Under the pieces are notes generated by a model. The model worked only from the letters and a program-made list of their open reading frames with translations. It was not told the origin of the DNA and ran no database searches. Of a DNA stretch of 42,421 bases, positions 15,667 to 24,020 are shown one piece after another. The stretch's first letter is position 1. Each line of letters opens with the position of its first letter. Source of the stretch: an uncultured Eubacterium sp. (GTDB taxonomy: Bacteria; Bacillota; Clostridia; Peptostreptococcales; Anaerovoracaceae); the NCBI GenBank assembly GCA_905193765.1, contig CAJJPZ010000004.1, positions 1-42,421 of the forward strand, in the 5' to 3' direction. The translations under genes and the position numbers were made by a program.

Positions 15667-16944
15667 TCAGTTTTTCAATGCCGTTATCGGGATGACATAG
15701 ACACCATCCGGCCGCTGATATGCCGCATTGGCCAGACCGCAGACCACCCCCAGGACAGCCGGCAGCCTGCCCTTTTCCTCTTTCTCTATTTCCCTTTTTA
15801 TTTCAAGCAGAGATGCAGCTGCCGTGTCTATCTGATTCGCTCCCAGCTTTATTTCAAAAGCGCACCAGCTGCTGTCGGGAAGTTCAACGACCGCATCGAT
15901 TTCTCTGCCGTTATAGTCCTGATAATGATACAGCTTCGCTCCAAAGGATTCTGCATATATCTTCAGATCCCGCTCACACAAAGCCTCAAACAGGAAACCC
16001 AGCGTTTCAAGATCATTGATAAGACTCTCAGGCGTGACCTTCAGCAGTGCACAGGCCAGTGACGGATCTGCAAAATGTCTCTTGACAGCCTGTTTTACAC
16101 GGACTGACGACCTGACCTTTGTTGCAAAAGGCGGCTGATCATCTGTTATGAACAGCCGTGCAAAGATATCAAGATATTCTTTGACAGTCTCTACATCGAT
16201 ATCCTCATCATCTACTTCTTTTATGTCATTCTTCAATGTTTTATTCGTTACTGTCGTACTTTCGTTCCTGGCCAGCGAACGAAGCAGCAGCTTCATTTTT
16301 ATCGTATTGCGTTTGATACCGTCCATACGATATACATCGTCATCGATAACAGCATTGAGATATTCCATCGGCAGCAATGCTGCCTGATTGACAGGCAGCT
16401 CCAGACTGCCAGGCCATCCGCCCCGAACGATAAGTCTGATCAGTTCCCTGAGATCGACTTCACCTGACATCACAGGCGTTATCTTTCCATGGCAGATCTC
16501 CTCAAGAGAAACCCTGCCTGATGAATCCCCCGATTCATACAAGGACATAGGCCTCATACGCAGCTTGGCGATGCGCCCTGCACCGCTGTGCATGATACCC
16601 TTATGGTTAGGTGTTGCTGAGCCGGTCAGGATATACTGTCCTTTCTGCGGAACCTGATCTACCTTGTAGCGTACCGCATCCCAGACAGGCGGCACCTCCT
16701 GCCATTCATCGATCAATCGCGGAAAGTCTCCGTCAAGGATCAGATCAGGTGACATTTCCGCCAGCTTCCTGTTCTGAAAATTTCCGGCCGGATCGCCAAG
16801 AAAGATACTGCTGTTGCTGTGGTACGACGATGTCCATGTCTTACCGCACCACTTAGGCCCCTCGATGCATATCGCACCAAAGGTTTGTAAATATTCGCTT
16901 ATCTTATTGTCAATAATACGATGTATATACTTTTCTTTATCCAA
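15667..16944 (-). CDS. AAA ATPase with C-terminal DUF4143 domain
   Basis: P-loop ATPase of 425 residues of the AAA_14–DUF4143 family, common in bacteria and archaea and of unsettled function. Walker A is GPKWCGKT near residue 30; Walker B-like DGDFPRLIDEWQ follows; the sensor region is YILTGSATP. The C-terminal DUF4143 half (GFLFEALCERDLKIYAESFG, then YYN-type YHYQDYNGREIDAVVE and WCAFEIKLG) has the D…E-x-K pattern of a restriction-endonuclease-like fold. Start choice: GAGGTGATC, a near-complete anti-16S match, lies just before a TTG codon at 16944. An in-frame GTG at 16953 overlaps the ribosome-binding site and is less likely. Five 23-bp repeats stand immediately upstream. Confidence 0.88.
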   Translation of the reverse strand: MDKEKYIHRIIDNKISEYLQTFGAICIEGPKWCGKTWTSSYHSNSSIFLGDPAGNFQNRKLAEMSPDLILDGDFPRLIDEWQEVPPVWDAVRYKVDQVPQKGQYILTGSATPNHKGIMHSGAGRIAKLRMRPMSLYESGDSSGRVSLEEICHGKITPVMSGEVDLRELIRLIVRGGWPGSLELPVNQAALLPMEYLNAVIDDDVYRMDGIKRNTIKMKLLLRSLARNESTTVTNKTLKNDIKEVDDEDIDVETVKEYLDIFARLFITDDQPPFATKVRSSVRVKQAVKRHFADPSLACALLKVTPESLINDLETLGFLFEALCERDLKIYAESFGAKLYHYQDYNGREIDAVVELPDSSWCAFEIKLGANQIDTAAASLLEIKREIEKEEKGRLPAVLGVVCGLANAAYQRPDGVYVIPITALKN

Positions 16945-16963
16945 AATGATCACCTCTGGTTAT

Positions 16964-17080
16964 ATTATGCCCCAACCCGAGTGATTTTACAAGTTCAACC
17001 CGAGAGATTTTGACTTTTCAATCCTATTGTTTTTGCAAATCCAACCCGAGAGATTTTGAGATTTGAATCCGAGAGATTTT
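16964..17080 (-). promoter_or_regulatory. Five 23-bp iterons over the promoter of the DUF4143 ATPase gene
   Basis: Copies of AACCCGAGAGATTTT start at 16974, 16997, 17020 (degenerate), 17043 and 17066, an exact 23-bp period with variable 8-bp spacers. On the minus strand the first copy overlaps the -35 of a likely promoter, TTGTAA (16992–16987), 17 bp, CATAAT (16969–16964). The arrangement suggests a multimeric regulator, possibly the ATPase itself. Confidence 0.75.
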
Positions 17081-17230
17081 TCTACCGTTCCGTGTCTGCT
17101 TTTATGATAGCATTAAACTTTTTATGATCTTTGTATGTCACGGCTCCCGATAAAACTATCGCCGGATCGCCCTGCATAAGATGCTTCCCCGCTGCCTGCA
17201 AGGGATTTCTGCCATAAATATATTACAGCA

Positions 17231-17535
17231 GTAGAGTTTCCGGAACTTTTTTCCTAAAAAACTACTGCTGTTCTGATTTCTGTATTCATGTTGCTGTGAC
17301 AAGCAAGTCGATGGTAGAGTTTTGTGTGATATTTTTCAGAAACCTACCATTGACGTGCGCTGAGCGGCTTCCTCATGTAATATATCCGTGAAATCATGCT
17401 TTAAACTCATGGAATGGTAGGTTTTCCCGGATCACATGCCCGAAAACTCTACCCTCGCTCAGCCACCTGACCTACTGCACCAGCTGTCATAACAATAACG
17501 GTAGGTTTCTGCGAAAAAAAGCCTGAAAACCCTAC
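17231..17535. repeat. Tetrad array B: four GTAG-N27-CTAC units
   Basis: Units start at 17231, 17314, 17417 and 17501 (spacings 83, 103, 84 bp) and are 35, 34, 36 and 35 bp long. Unit 1 extends to a perfect CAGCAGTAG/CTACTGCTG pairing. Units 1 and 2 begin GTAGAGTTT; units 3 and 4 begin GTAGGTTT. No tail module is attached. The array fills the gap between the iterons and the terminator of the surface-protein pseudogene. Confidence 0.92.
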
Positions 17536-17587
17536 ACTCCGGCACGGGCTGTCCTGAGAATACAGTAATGCCACAGGTCCGGCTCCG

Positions 17588-17618
17588 AAAAACAGGAGCT
17601 CCGTAAACGGAGCTCCTG
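17588..17618 (-). terminator. Intrinsic terminator (CAGGAGCTCCG hairpin)
   Basis: CAGGAGCTCCG (17593–17603) and CGGAGCTCCTG (17608–17618) form a perfect 11-bp stem with a four-base loop. On the minus strand TTTTT follows. It lies 27 bp beyond the stop of the surface-protein pseudogene and may also act on the plus strand. Confidence 0.88.
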
Positions 17619-17645
17619 CATCTTTGTTTTTATATGTCAGACCGA

Positions 17646-19085
17646 TCACGAGTTCTTCTTTCTTCTGTACAGTGTGCCGCATGCTCCTGCTGCTGCAAGA
17701 AGAGCCAGCAGGCCGTAGAGAGCGATATTCGTATCGTCGCCCGTTCTAGCTGACTTGCCGTCTTCATCTGCCGGTTTCTCCGCCGGTATCACAGCTGTTT
17801 CTGTGTAGTCACAGTTTTTGCATGATCTTTCCTTAGCGCCCTCGACGCCCGGTTTTGCTTTCTTAGTCACTTTCCAGTCGCCAAGATCGTGGCCCGTTGC
17901 CTTGATGACCTCAGGGTTGCTTATCTCGGTCTTGCCCTCTTCGTCTGAGAACATCTTGTCGCATTTGCTGCATGTCCAGTACTCTTTGTAGCCGTCCTCT
18001 GTACAGCTTGCTGCTTTTCCTTCTGTCTTCGTCAGGTCATGGCCTGTTGCGTCGATGGTTTCAGGCTCGCTTATATAGCTCTTGCCCTCCTGATCTGAAT
18101 ACATCGTGCCGCATACGGCGCAGTTCCAGTATGACTTGTAGCCGTCCTCCGTGCAGCCCGGGGCTTTCCCTGCTGCTTCAGTCAGGGTGTGCCTGTATTC
18201 GTAGTCGTGGCAGATGTTTCCCTTCACCTGCTGTGTAGCTGCGTCCTGGATCCCGTCCTGAGCTTTCGGATCGCTTCCGCCGATAGCTGAAAGCTTCTTG
18301 TTCAGAGTATTGTCAAAAGAGCAGTCCTTGAATGTACTGTTATCGTTCACTCCGGCAAATCCGCCGGTTTCATATTCAGTCGATACCACTGTGACCGTTC
18401 CGGCAGCGTGGTTTGCCTCAACTGTGGAATCGACCAGGCTTCCTGCAAAAGCGCCTGCCTTCGGCTCCCAGCTGTCGACCGTACTGTTCACGTTTCCTTT
18501 TGCCACGCAATGAGAGATCTTCGCGCCTTCACTCAGACCTATGAAGCCGCCGGAATTCCAGTCACCTGCTTCAACTTTGACGTCTGCAAGGCAGTGATCG
18601 AACTCACTCTTGAGTGAACCGTTCGTTGTGGCGTAACCTGTGAATCCGCCCAGTCCCCAGTCTCCGGATACTTTTCCTGAAGCCGTACAGTCCTTGTAAG
18701 TCGATCCGCTGTCCATTCCGACGAATCCGCCGCTGTTATCGACTCCGGAGATGTCGATATTCTCCACTTTGCAGTTGGCAGCCTTTACACGGTTAGCGTT
18801 TCCCAGCATTCCACCGGTAGGTCGGCCGTTTTCACACGATCCCTCGATCCGTATCGTGCCGCCGGATACCGTGATACCGCTGAATTCCACAGTGCAGCCT
18901 TCATTGGTCATGATGAATCCGGCCAGGATACCGTTGTTCGTCTCCATCAGTCCATTACCTTTGTTGTATACGCTGCCGCCTGCGATCGTCAGATCCTTCA
19001 CACCGCACAAAAGCTGCTGGTGCTGTCTATGCTGCCCTGCTTCCCGGCCAGTGAGTGTTCCTTTACGGATGAAGCCTGGGAATAT
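17646..19085 (-). pseudogene. 5'-truncated, frameshifted surface protein with GLUG-like repeats
   Basis: The C-terminal part of a large extracellular protein. About eight imperfect units such as SGGFVGMDSGSTYKDCTASG and TGGFAGVNDNSTFKDC resemble GLUG-type beta-solenoid repeats. Three Cys-rich modules follow (PGCTEDGYKSYWNCAVCGTMY and TEDGYKEYWTCSKC types). The C-terminus has TGDDTN, a hydrophobic stretch and RRKKNS, a sortase-like sorting signal with a degenerate motif. No signal peptide remains: upstream of about 19085 the sequence is repeat DNA. A neighbouring frame encodes EHSLAGKQGSIDSTSSFCA, which joins KDLTIAGGSVYN if one G is restored near 19003, so a one-base deletion is likely. The frame remains open through the repeats to 19550, but that part is not a credible protein. 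Confidence 0.65.
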
Positions 19086-19089
19086 CACC

Positions 19090-19441
19090 ATTTTGCCCGG
19101 AGAGCCATCGGCGATCCGCACGGAAAAACGGACAGCAACGAACGCAGTGAGTTGGAGTGAGCGCAGCGAACGTTGCGGATTTTCCCAGAGAGCGAAGCGA
19201 TCTGCATGGAAAATGCGACAGCAGGGAGTGAAACGAGTCGGAGCACCGAAGGTGCGTTGCCTTTTTTCCCGGAGAGCCATCGGCGATCCGCACGGAAAAA
19301 CGGACAGCAGGGAGTGAAACGAGTCGGAGCACCGAAGGTGCGTTGCCTTTTTTCCCGGAGAGCCATCGGCGATCCGCACGGAAAAACGGACAGCAGGGAG
19401 TGAAACGAGTCGGAGCACCGAAGGTGCGTTGCCTTTTTTCT
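19090..19441. repeat. Four tandem copies of an 86-bp hairpin-rich repeat
   Basis: Copies begin near 19098, 19184, 19270 and 19356; the last two are almost identical and the first two diverged. Each carries GGAGAGCCATCGGCGATCC (or a variant), the mini-hairpin GCACC-GAA-GGTGC and a run of T. The same phrases occur in the tails of arrays A, C, D and F. The block has replaced the 5' part of the surface-protein gene. Confidence 0.85.
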
Positions 19442-19480
19442 CGAAGTGTCGCAAGGCGAACTCGGCCTTCGGGCGTCCAC

Positions 19481-19524
19481 AAAAAGAAAAACTGCGGCAT
19501 CCCGCATTATTGCAGCCGCCGCAG
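19481..19524 (-). terminator. Intrinsic terminator of the PepSY gene
   Basis: On the minus strand CTGCGGC and GCCGCAG (19518–19524 with 19492–19498) form the stem, followed by TTTTTCTTTTT. It lies 25 bp after the PepSY stop codon. Confidence 0.85.
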
Positions 19525-19549
19525 CTTTCCCTGATCTGTCCCGATCTCA

Positions 19550-20200
19550 TCAGTCGTCGTCACGATCTACATCCTTGCTGATGATCCTGCCGGTAGATCC
19601 GTCGATCTCGAATTCGTACTCACATCCCCCGTACTCTATCTCTATATCATACTCCACTCCGCCGTCATCGTGATCACGTTCTGACTTCACGATGTTGTTC
19701 TCTCCGGCCCCCTTTACCTGCGCCAGGGCGATGGACTCAGCCTCACTTTTACTTATAGCACCGCTGCTGTCCTTCTGCGAAACTGACTTGTCTTCGTTGT
19801 AATCTCCACTTACCACCACGTTCTCAGCGCCCGTGCCGTCTGTATTCTGCGAGATGGTCTTCACCTTCTCGCGGCTCTGATCCAGGATGCTGCCGTCGGA
19901 TGCGATCTCGAAATCATACTCATAGCCGTCGTGAATGATTTCGATATCATACTCGGTCCCTGCTTCGTCTCTATCGATTACGCTCTCGGTTATATCCTTC
20001 TCGGTGGCCCCTTTTACATTTTCCAGGGCGATCTTTTCAGCGTCAGCCTTGGTTATGCTCACCGGCGTCTCATCCACCACTGTCCTGAATCCGTTGCCCC
20101 CGGAACCTATGGCATAAGCCGAAACTCCTGCAAGTATCAGTGCGATCACCGCCGCTGCCCCTATCATTACCGTTTTTCTCTTTATTTTTATGTTTTTCAT
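19550..20200 (-). CDS. Secreted or membrane-anchored protein with two PepSY domains
   Basis: Protein of 216 residues. A signal-anchor segment lies at about residues 11–32 (VMIGAAAVIALILAGVSAYAIG), after a Lys-rich N-terminus. Two PepSY domains follow. The first starts at ITKADAEKIALENVKGA and ends at YDFEIASDGSILD. The second starts at ISKSEAESIALAQVKGA and ends at YEFEIDGSTGRII. PepSY domains occur in protease inhibitors and envelope regulators of Gram-positive bacteria; here no peptidase is attached, so the role is open. The linker (about residues 115–145) is Asp/Ser/Gly-rich. AGGAGG precedes the ATG. It is a single-gene unit with its own terminator. Confidence 0.88.
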   Translation of the reverse strand: MKNIKIKRKTVMIGAAAVIALILAGVSAYAIGSGGNGFRTVVDETPVSITKADAEKIALENVKGATEKDITESVIDRDEAGTEYDIEIIHDGYEYDFEIASDGSILDQSREKVKTISQNTDGTGAENVVVSGDYNEDKSVSQKDSSGAISKSEAESIALAQVKGAGENNIVKSERDHDDGGVEYDIEIEYGGCEYEFEIDGSTGRIISKDVDRDDD

Positions 20201-20430
20201 TCCTTATACCTCCTCGTATCTGTCTGTATATGTATAATATGATCCGGCGCCCGCCGGTCGTTTATCTTGACATTATAATAAATGATGCGGATTAATGTGA
20301 GATTACTGCAAAATTAAAATGAGATTAAAATCGCAGCGGCGGGTCTTCGATCGACCGAAACACCCCGGTCGCGCATCTGAGTCCCGGGACGTCAGCGGCG
20401 ATCTCTGCGACTATCTCTGCTAACCGGAAC

Positions 20431-21114
20431 TTACGCCCATCTAAGCTCGCGGATGGTTTCCTGCAGATATTCCAGAAATCTACCTGCGTGAGCACCGTCC
20501 ATCTGGGTATGATGGAACTGGAATGATATGTTCAGCGTCGTTTTGAAAAAAGTCCTGCGGTACCTGCCCCATATAATGAACGGATTGTTGAAAATGCCGC
20601 TGTTCATGCCGACCGCACCATCGATCATGGTGTCCACGATGGCGGATGTGCCGATGACCATGCTGTTGGTCAGATCGTGGTTCTCGCAGGTTTCGGCCAC
20701 CTGCCCGGTCAGACGCAGGTAGTCCTCATTGAACTGCCTGAGGTCACCGGAGAAGGGCACATCGCAGGAGCTGACCTCTCCTTTTATATTTTGCACGATA
20801 GTATTCACCGCAATGGAGCTATACTGCACCAGTTCGCGCCCCACGGGGAGCATGTAAAATTCCTCGATCCTGCAGGCGGCACTGCCGATGCAGAAGCAGA
20901 GCAGCATGTTGAATTTCAGGCCGCGTCTGCGACTGAGCCTGACCAGCGGCGTCACGTCCAGCGTTTTGAAAAACGTCACCATCGGATCTGGCGCGTCCAT
21001 CCACAGTTCGAAAGCTTCCGCCCGGGATGTGGTTTTCGGATCTGTGGCGACTGGCTTCGCATGGTTGCCTGTCAGGGACGTCACCGCGATCTCCGGTCCT
21101 GCGCTGCCTGTCAT
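20431..21114 (-). CDS. Chloramphenicol acetyltransferase-like acyltransferase
   Basis: Protein of 227 residues of the CAT family, trimeric acetyl-CoA-dependent O-acetyltransferases. The C-terminal FQFHHTQMDGAHAGRFLEYLQ contains the catalytic HHxxxDG motif. FNMLLCFCIGSAACRIEEFY, VNTIVQNIKGEVSSCDVPF and NNPFIIWGRY fit the CAT core. The N-terminus differs from classical CatA resistance enzymes, so it may act on another acceptor. Its ATG overlaps the stop of the tetR gene (ATGA), so the two are translationally coupled and share the operator–promoter at 21781–21809. Drug acetylation is plausible but not shown by sequence. Confidence 0.85.
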   Translation of the reverse strand: MTGSAGPEIAVTSLTGNHAKPVATDPKTTSRAEAFELWMDAPDPMVTFFKTLDVTPLVRLSRRRGLKFNMLLCFCIGSAACRIEEFYMLPVGRELVQYSSIAVNTIVQNIKGEVSSCDVPFSGDLRQFNEDYLRLTGQVAETCENHDLTNSMVIGTSAIVDTMIDGAVGMNSGIFNNPFIIWGRYRRTFFKTTLNISFQFHHTQMDGAHAGRFLEYLQETIRELRWA

Positions 21115-21740
21115 TCCGTCTTCCCGTCTTTCCTGTAGCCGGTCTCGACCCTGGCGATGAACCGGTCGATGTGTTCGTCCAGCATTCCCGGGACGGCTTC
21201 CTTTTCCTCCGCGCTGTCATAAACGCTGTAGAGCATGTACATCGGCCCGTAAAAATCCAGCGCCAGCTGCCTGGCCTCATCGTCAGTTTCCGTCAGCTTC
21301 CGGAAAATCGCCGCCATGTATTCCAGTGGCCCGGAGGCAAGATAGTTCTGATAAAGCTTCCCGAACTCGGGCGTGCGATACTGCTCCAGCGTCAGCATCC
21401 TGCGGAAATTTGCAGAAAAGGGCTCCTCCGTCCAGTGGTAAAACTGCGCCGCGCTGTAGGCCCGTATCTTTTCGACGGGAACGCTGAGATATGCCTCCGC
21501 GAAACTGTCCGGCTCTGTCTCCGGCATCTCGTACTCTTTTGCACGTTCAAGATCCATCTCGTTCATCCGCTCCACGATGCGGTCCAGTATCTCCTGTTTG
21601 CTGGTGTAGTGCTTGTACAAAGCGGCCTTGGTGATCCCCAGCTGCTTTGCGATATCGTTCATCGAGGTCCCCAGATACCCGCTCTGCGCGAACGATTCCA
21701 GCGCGACCTCCAGGATCCTCTCTTTAGTATTCCCTGCCAT
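21111..21740 (-). CDS. TetR-family transcriptional regulator
   Basis: Repressor of 209 residues. The N-terminal helix-turn-helix is canonical (KERILEVALESFAQSGYLGTSMNDIAKQLGITKAALYKHYTSKQEIL). The remaining 150 residues form the variable ligand-binding domain (FYHWTEEPFSANFRRMLTLEQY). AGGAGG stands six bases before the ATG at 21740; an ATG two codons upstream sits inside the spacer. First gene of a two-gene operon with the CAT-like enzyme. An imperfect 18-bp palindrome lies exactly between the -35 and -10 of its promoter, so autorepression, relieved by a ligand that the enzyme may modify, is the expected logic. Confidence 0.93.
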   Translation of the reverse strand: MAGNTKERILEVALESFAQSGYLGTSMNDIAKQLGITKAALYKHYTSKQEILDRIVERMNEMDLERAKEYEMPETEPDSFAEAYLSVPVEKIRAYSAAQFYHWTEEPFSANFRRMLTLEQYRTPEFGKLYQNYLASGPLEYMAAIFRKLTETDDEARQLALDFYGPMYMLYSVYDSAEEKEAVPGMLDEHIDRFIARVETGYRKDGKTE

Positions 21741-21780
21741 GATCATCCTCCTTCATCACATTGAATGTCCAGTAGTTTTT

Positions 21781-21809
21781 ATTATAGTTACCATATGGTT
21801 ACTTGTCAA
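21781..21809 (-). promoter_or_regulatory. Consensus promoter with TetR operator in the spacer
   Basis: On the minus strand TTGACA (21809–21804), 17 bp, TATAAT (21786–21781). The spacer is filled by AGTTACCATATGGTTACT (plus strand, 21786–21803), a palindrome with a single mismatched pair. This position is typical for TetR-family autoregulation. Confidence 0.88.
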
Positions 21810-22392
21810 GAAACTCTTTATGCAAAATCTGAAAGCCCGGCTCCCCATTTTTGCTGCATACCCTCTTCTCTGACTTCATGCCGGATACAGAAAGTCCATA
21901 TCTGAAGCAACCCTGCGGATCACCTCCATGGACGCACCGGCAAGGCACACCACCGATACATCAAAAAACAGCACATATCGATGCAACTGATACAATCCCG
22001 GCGTCCCGGTAATACCAACGGCTGACAGACTTTTTTCGCCAGCATACTGTCAAAGCCGGATCCAGTATCTTCCCTCGGCCGCCCGCCAGTGGACGTCGGG
22101 GACATCCTTCTATACGGAGTCTGCGGTTCCCGGTTATTAAGACTCCCGGGTCACTGCCCTGATCCACCCGGCGATGCAGACTCCCACGCATGCTGCCGCA
22201 CATGCAGCTCCCGACCTGCAAGATCCCTCCGCGATTTTATTTGCCGGCGGCCCCCGAATCTTCCAGCAGACCGCCGTTCCTTGTAATACCCGGAACAGTA
22301 TGGTAGCATATTAGATATATTATTGCATATAGACGCAGCGCAGTATCTGCAGACGTATCAAGATGTTTCTTTGAAAAAGGGGGAAGTGTCCG
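21810..22392. other. Gene-free stretch between tetR and the AAA ATPase gene
   Basis: About 580 bp without a credible coding region on either strand; open frames are short, lack ribosome-binding sites and have no recognisable protein. No tetrad units or tail phrases were seen. It may be a decayed gene. Confidence 0.4.
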
Positions 22393-23109
22393 ATGAACGA
22401 CAGATTCATACAGAGCGTTATTTTCGACTGGGACAGGATAGACGACGACAGCTACCTGAAGGAAATCGCAGCATTCGACGGCATCCGGCAGCTGGATTTC
22501 AACAGCCCTGTGACTTTCTTTGCAGGCGAAAACGGCAGCGGTAAATCCACACTGCTGGAAGCCATCGCAATAGCTTACGGATTCAATCCGGAAGGTGGGA
22601 CTAAGAACTATGTTTTTTCCACACATGACACCCACTCGGAACTTTGCGACGCCATCAGACTTTCCAAAGGATACCGGCGCGAGAAATGGGGCTATTTCCT
22701 GCGAGCTGAAAGCTTTTACAACGTCGCCACCAAAGAAGAGGAATACGCCGACATCGCGCACCCTTCTGCCCGATACCACCAGCGCTCCCACGGCGAGAGC
22801 TTCCTGGCGCTGGCTCAGAACAACCTGCGCGCGAACGGCCTGTACATCATGGACGAACCGGAGGCAGCGCTGTCCCCTCAGAGGCAGCTCACACTGCTGG
22901 CTGAGATCTGCCGATGTGCGAAAGCAGGCGCACAGTTCCTCATAGTCACACACTCCCCGATCCTGCTGGGACTCCCCGGCGCGGACATCTACAGCTTCGA
23001 CAGCGGCAGCATCCACCTTTGCGCCTACGAAGACACCGAGAGCTATCAGGTCATGGAAATGTTCATCAACAACAGACATGCCCTGCTGAACAGGCTGCTT
23101 GAGGAGTAG
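22393..23109 (+). CDS. AAA/ABC-type ATPase (AAA_23-like, single domain)
   Basis: Soluble ATPase of 238 residues of the ABC/SMC-like class without membrane segments. Walker A is GENGSGKST (about residue 45), the signature region is RSHGESF, Walker B is GLYIMDEPEAALSP, and the switch His follows in FLIVTHSPILL. The protein is too short for a coiled-coil arm. Relatives are often lone AAA-family ATPases next to defence or mobile genes, and their targets are usually unknown. GGGGGAAG eight bases before the ATG supports the start. It stands alone; weak terminator pairing (AGGAG/CTCCT followed by T5) follows at about 23102–23156. Confidence 0.87.
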   Translation: MNDRFIQSVIFDWDRIDDDSYLKEIAAFDGIRQLDFNSPVTFFAGENGSGKSTLLEAIAIAYGFNPEGGTKNYVFSTHDTHSELCDAIRLSKGYRREKWGYFLRAESFYNVATKEEEYADIAHPSARYHQRSHGESFLALAQNNLRANGLYIMDEPEAALSPQRQLTLLAEICRCAKAGAQFLIVTHSPILLGLPGADIYSFDSGSIHLCAYEDTESYQVMEMFINNRHALLNRLLEE

Positions 23110-23421
23110 GTCGCTGCGAGAGATGACCGCCTGCAGGCTTTCACAGCTCCTTTTTCTAAAAATGTATCGATGCGCTCCGCTTATCCGGCCGCTTCGATAC
23201 TTTCCCGCTCCCGTCGTACTCCGTCCGGTGCGCTCGTCGGCTATTCCAGGGCAGGATGTATCGACGAGCGTATCATATAGCCGAGTTTCGATACTTCCTC
23301 GCTCTCAGCAACACTGGCTTTGACCATCAACAGGCCGTTACTTCCCGAAAAATCTCAAAATCTTATGTCGTGCAGTATTATGAAACATTACAAAATCATG
23401 AAAGCAACTCTACCAGCACAA

Positions 23422-23454
23422 AAATAGAGTGTACCGCTTGGTTACACTCTATTT
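23422..23454 (-). terminator. Intrinsic terminator of the HepT–MntA remnant
   Basis: AAATAGAGTGTA (23422–23433) pairs with TACACTCTATTT (23443–23454). On the minus strand the stem is followed by a T-run. It lies 17 bp after the stop of the remnant. Confidence 0.85.
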
Positions 23455-23470
23455 ACACATTGATTTTATA

Positions 23471-23735
23471 TTATTCTTTAAGTTCATCCATGATCATATT
23501 GCAGTATCTTTCAAGCTCGGGGATATCATCATTTATGATTTCCCACAGAACTTCAGGGTCAACAGTACCATAATGATGTGCCGCCTCTTATCCTGCCCTT
23601 GTCGATATGTAGATCTATATCACTGTTTTCAGTTGCCTCACCTCTTGCATACGAACCAGACAAATATACCCTTTCAGCTCCGTATTCCTCTGCTCTTTTG
23701 CTTACAAACTTTCTGATTTCAGATATCTGTTTCAT
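23471..23735 (-). pseudogene. Fused remnant of a HepT–MntA (HEPN–MNT) toxin–antitoxin module
   Basis: The first half is the start of an MNT-type minimal nucleotidyltransferase (MKQISEIRKFVSKRAEEYG, then the GSYARGEATENSDIDLHID active-site motif). After IDKGRIR the frame changes. The rest, read one frame over (EAAHHYGTVDPEVLWEIIN and onward to DELKE), is the C-terminus of a HepT-type HEPN ribonuclease, including the H-x-Y of its RX4HXY motif. A deletion has therefore removed the C-terminal half of MntA and the N-terminal half of HepT. The gene start has a strong ribosome-binding site (GGAGGAGG) and a terminator is retained, so the loss may be recent. The MNT frame itself stops at 23559, giving a peptide of about 58 residues. 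Confidence 0.8.
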
Positions 23736-23985
23736 CACACAGACCTCCTCCCTATTACGCTTATACCGCAATCCGATACCAATGTGCAACAAAGATCGAG
23801 GTTGTACTTTTATTTCGATAGATCCGTTACTGAAATTTTTCATTGGATCCCTGCACAGTTATCAAAACTGATTTAACACACTCTCCATCGCAACGCCCCA
23901 TATCCATGCAGCCGCCGGCCATCCCACTGCCGGCATTCCCCGTACCATCCTGCACATATCGCCACACGCCTGCCGATATTTCCCC

Positions 23986-24014
23986 TTGCCCCCGCCCGCG
24001 AAATGGGGTATACT
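23986..24014 (+). promoter_or_regulatory. Candidate promoter of a small RNA
   Basis: TTGCCC (23986–23991), 17 bp, TATACT (24009–24014). No coding sequence follows before the terminator at 24195. Confidence 0.55.
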
Positions 24015-24020
24015 GTTTCT

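Noticed and set aside
19086..19550. N-terminal 155 residues of the surface protein
   Set aside because: This is a translation of tandem non-coding repeats, with no signal peptide, following the terminator of the PepSY gene.
22237..23079. 280-codon minus-strand frame over the AAA ATPase
   Set aside because: The plus-strand frame has Walker A, signature and Walker B motifs and a ribosome-binding site; the antisense frame has none.
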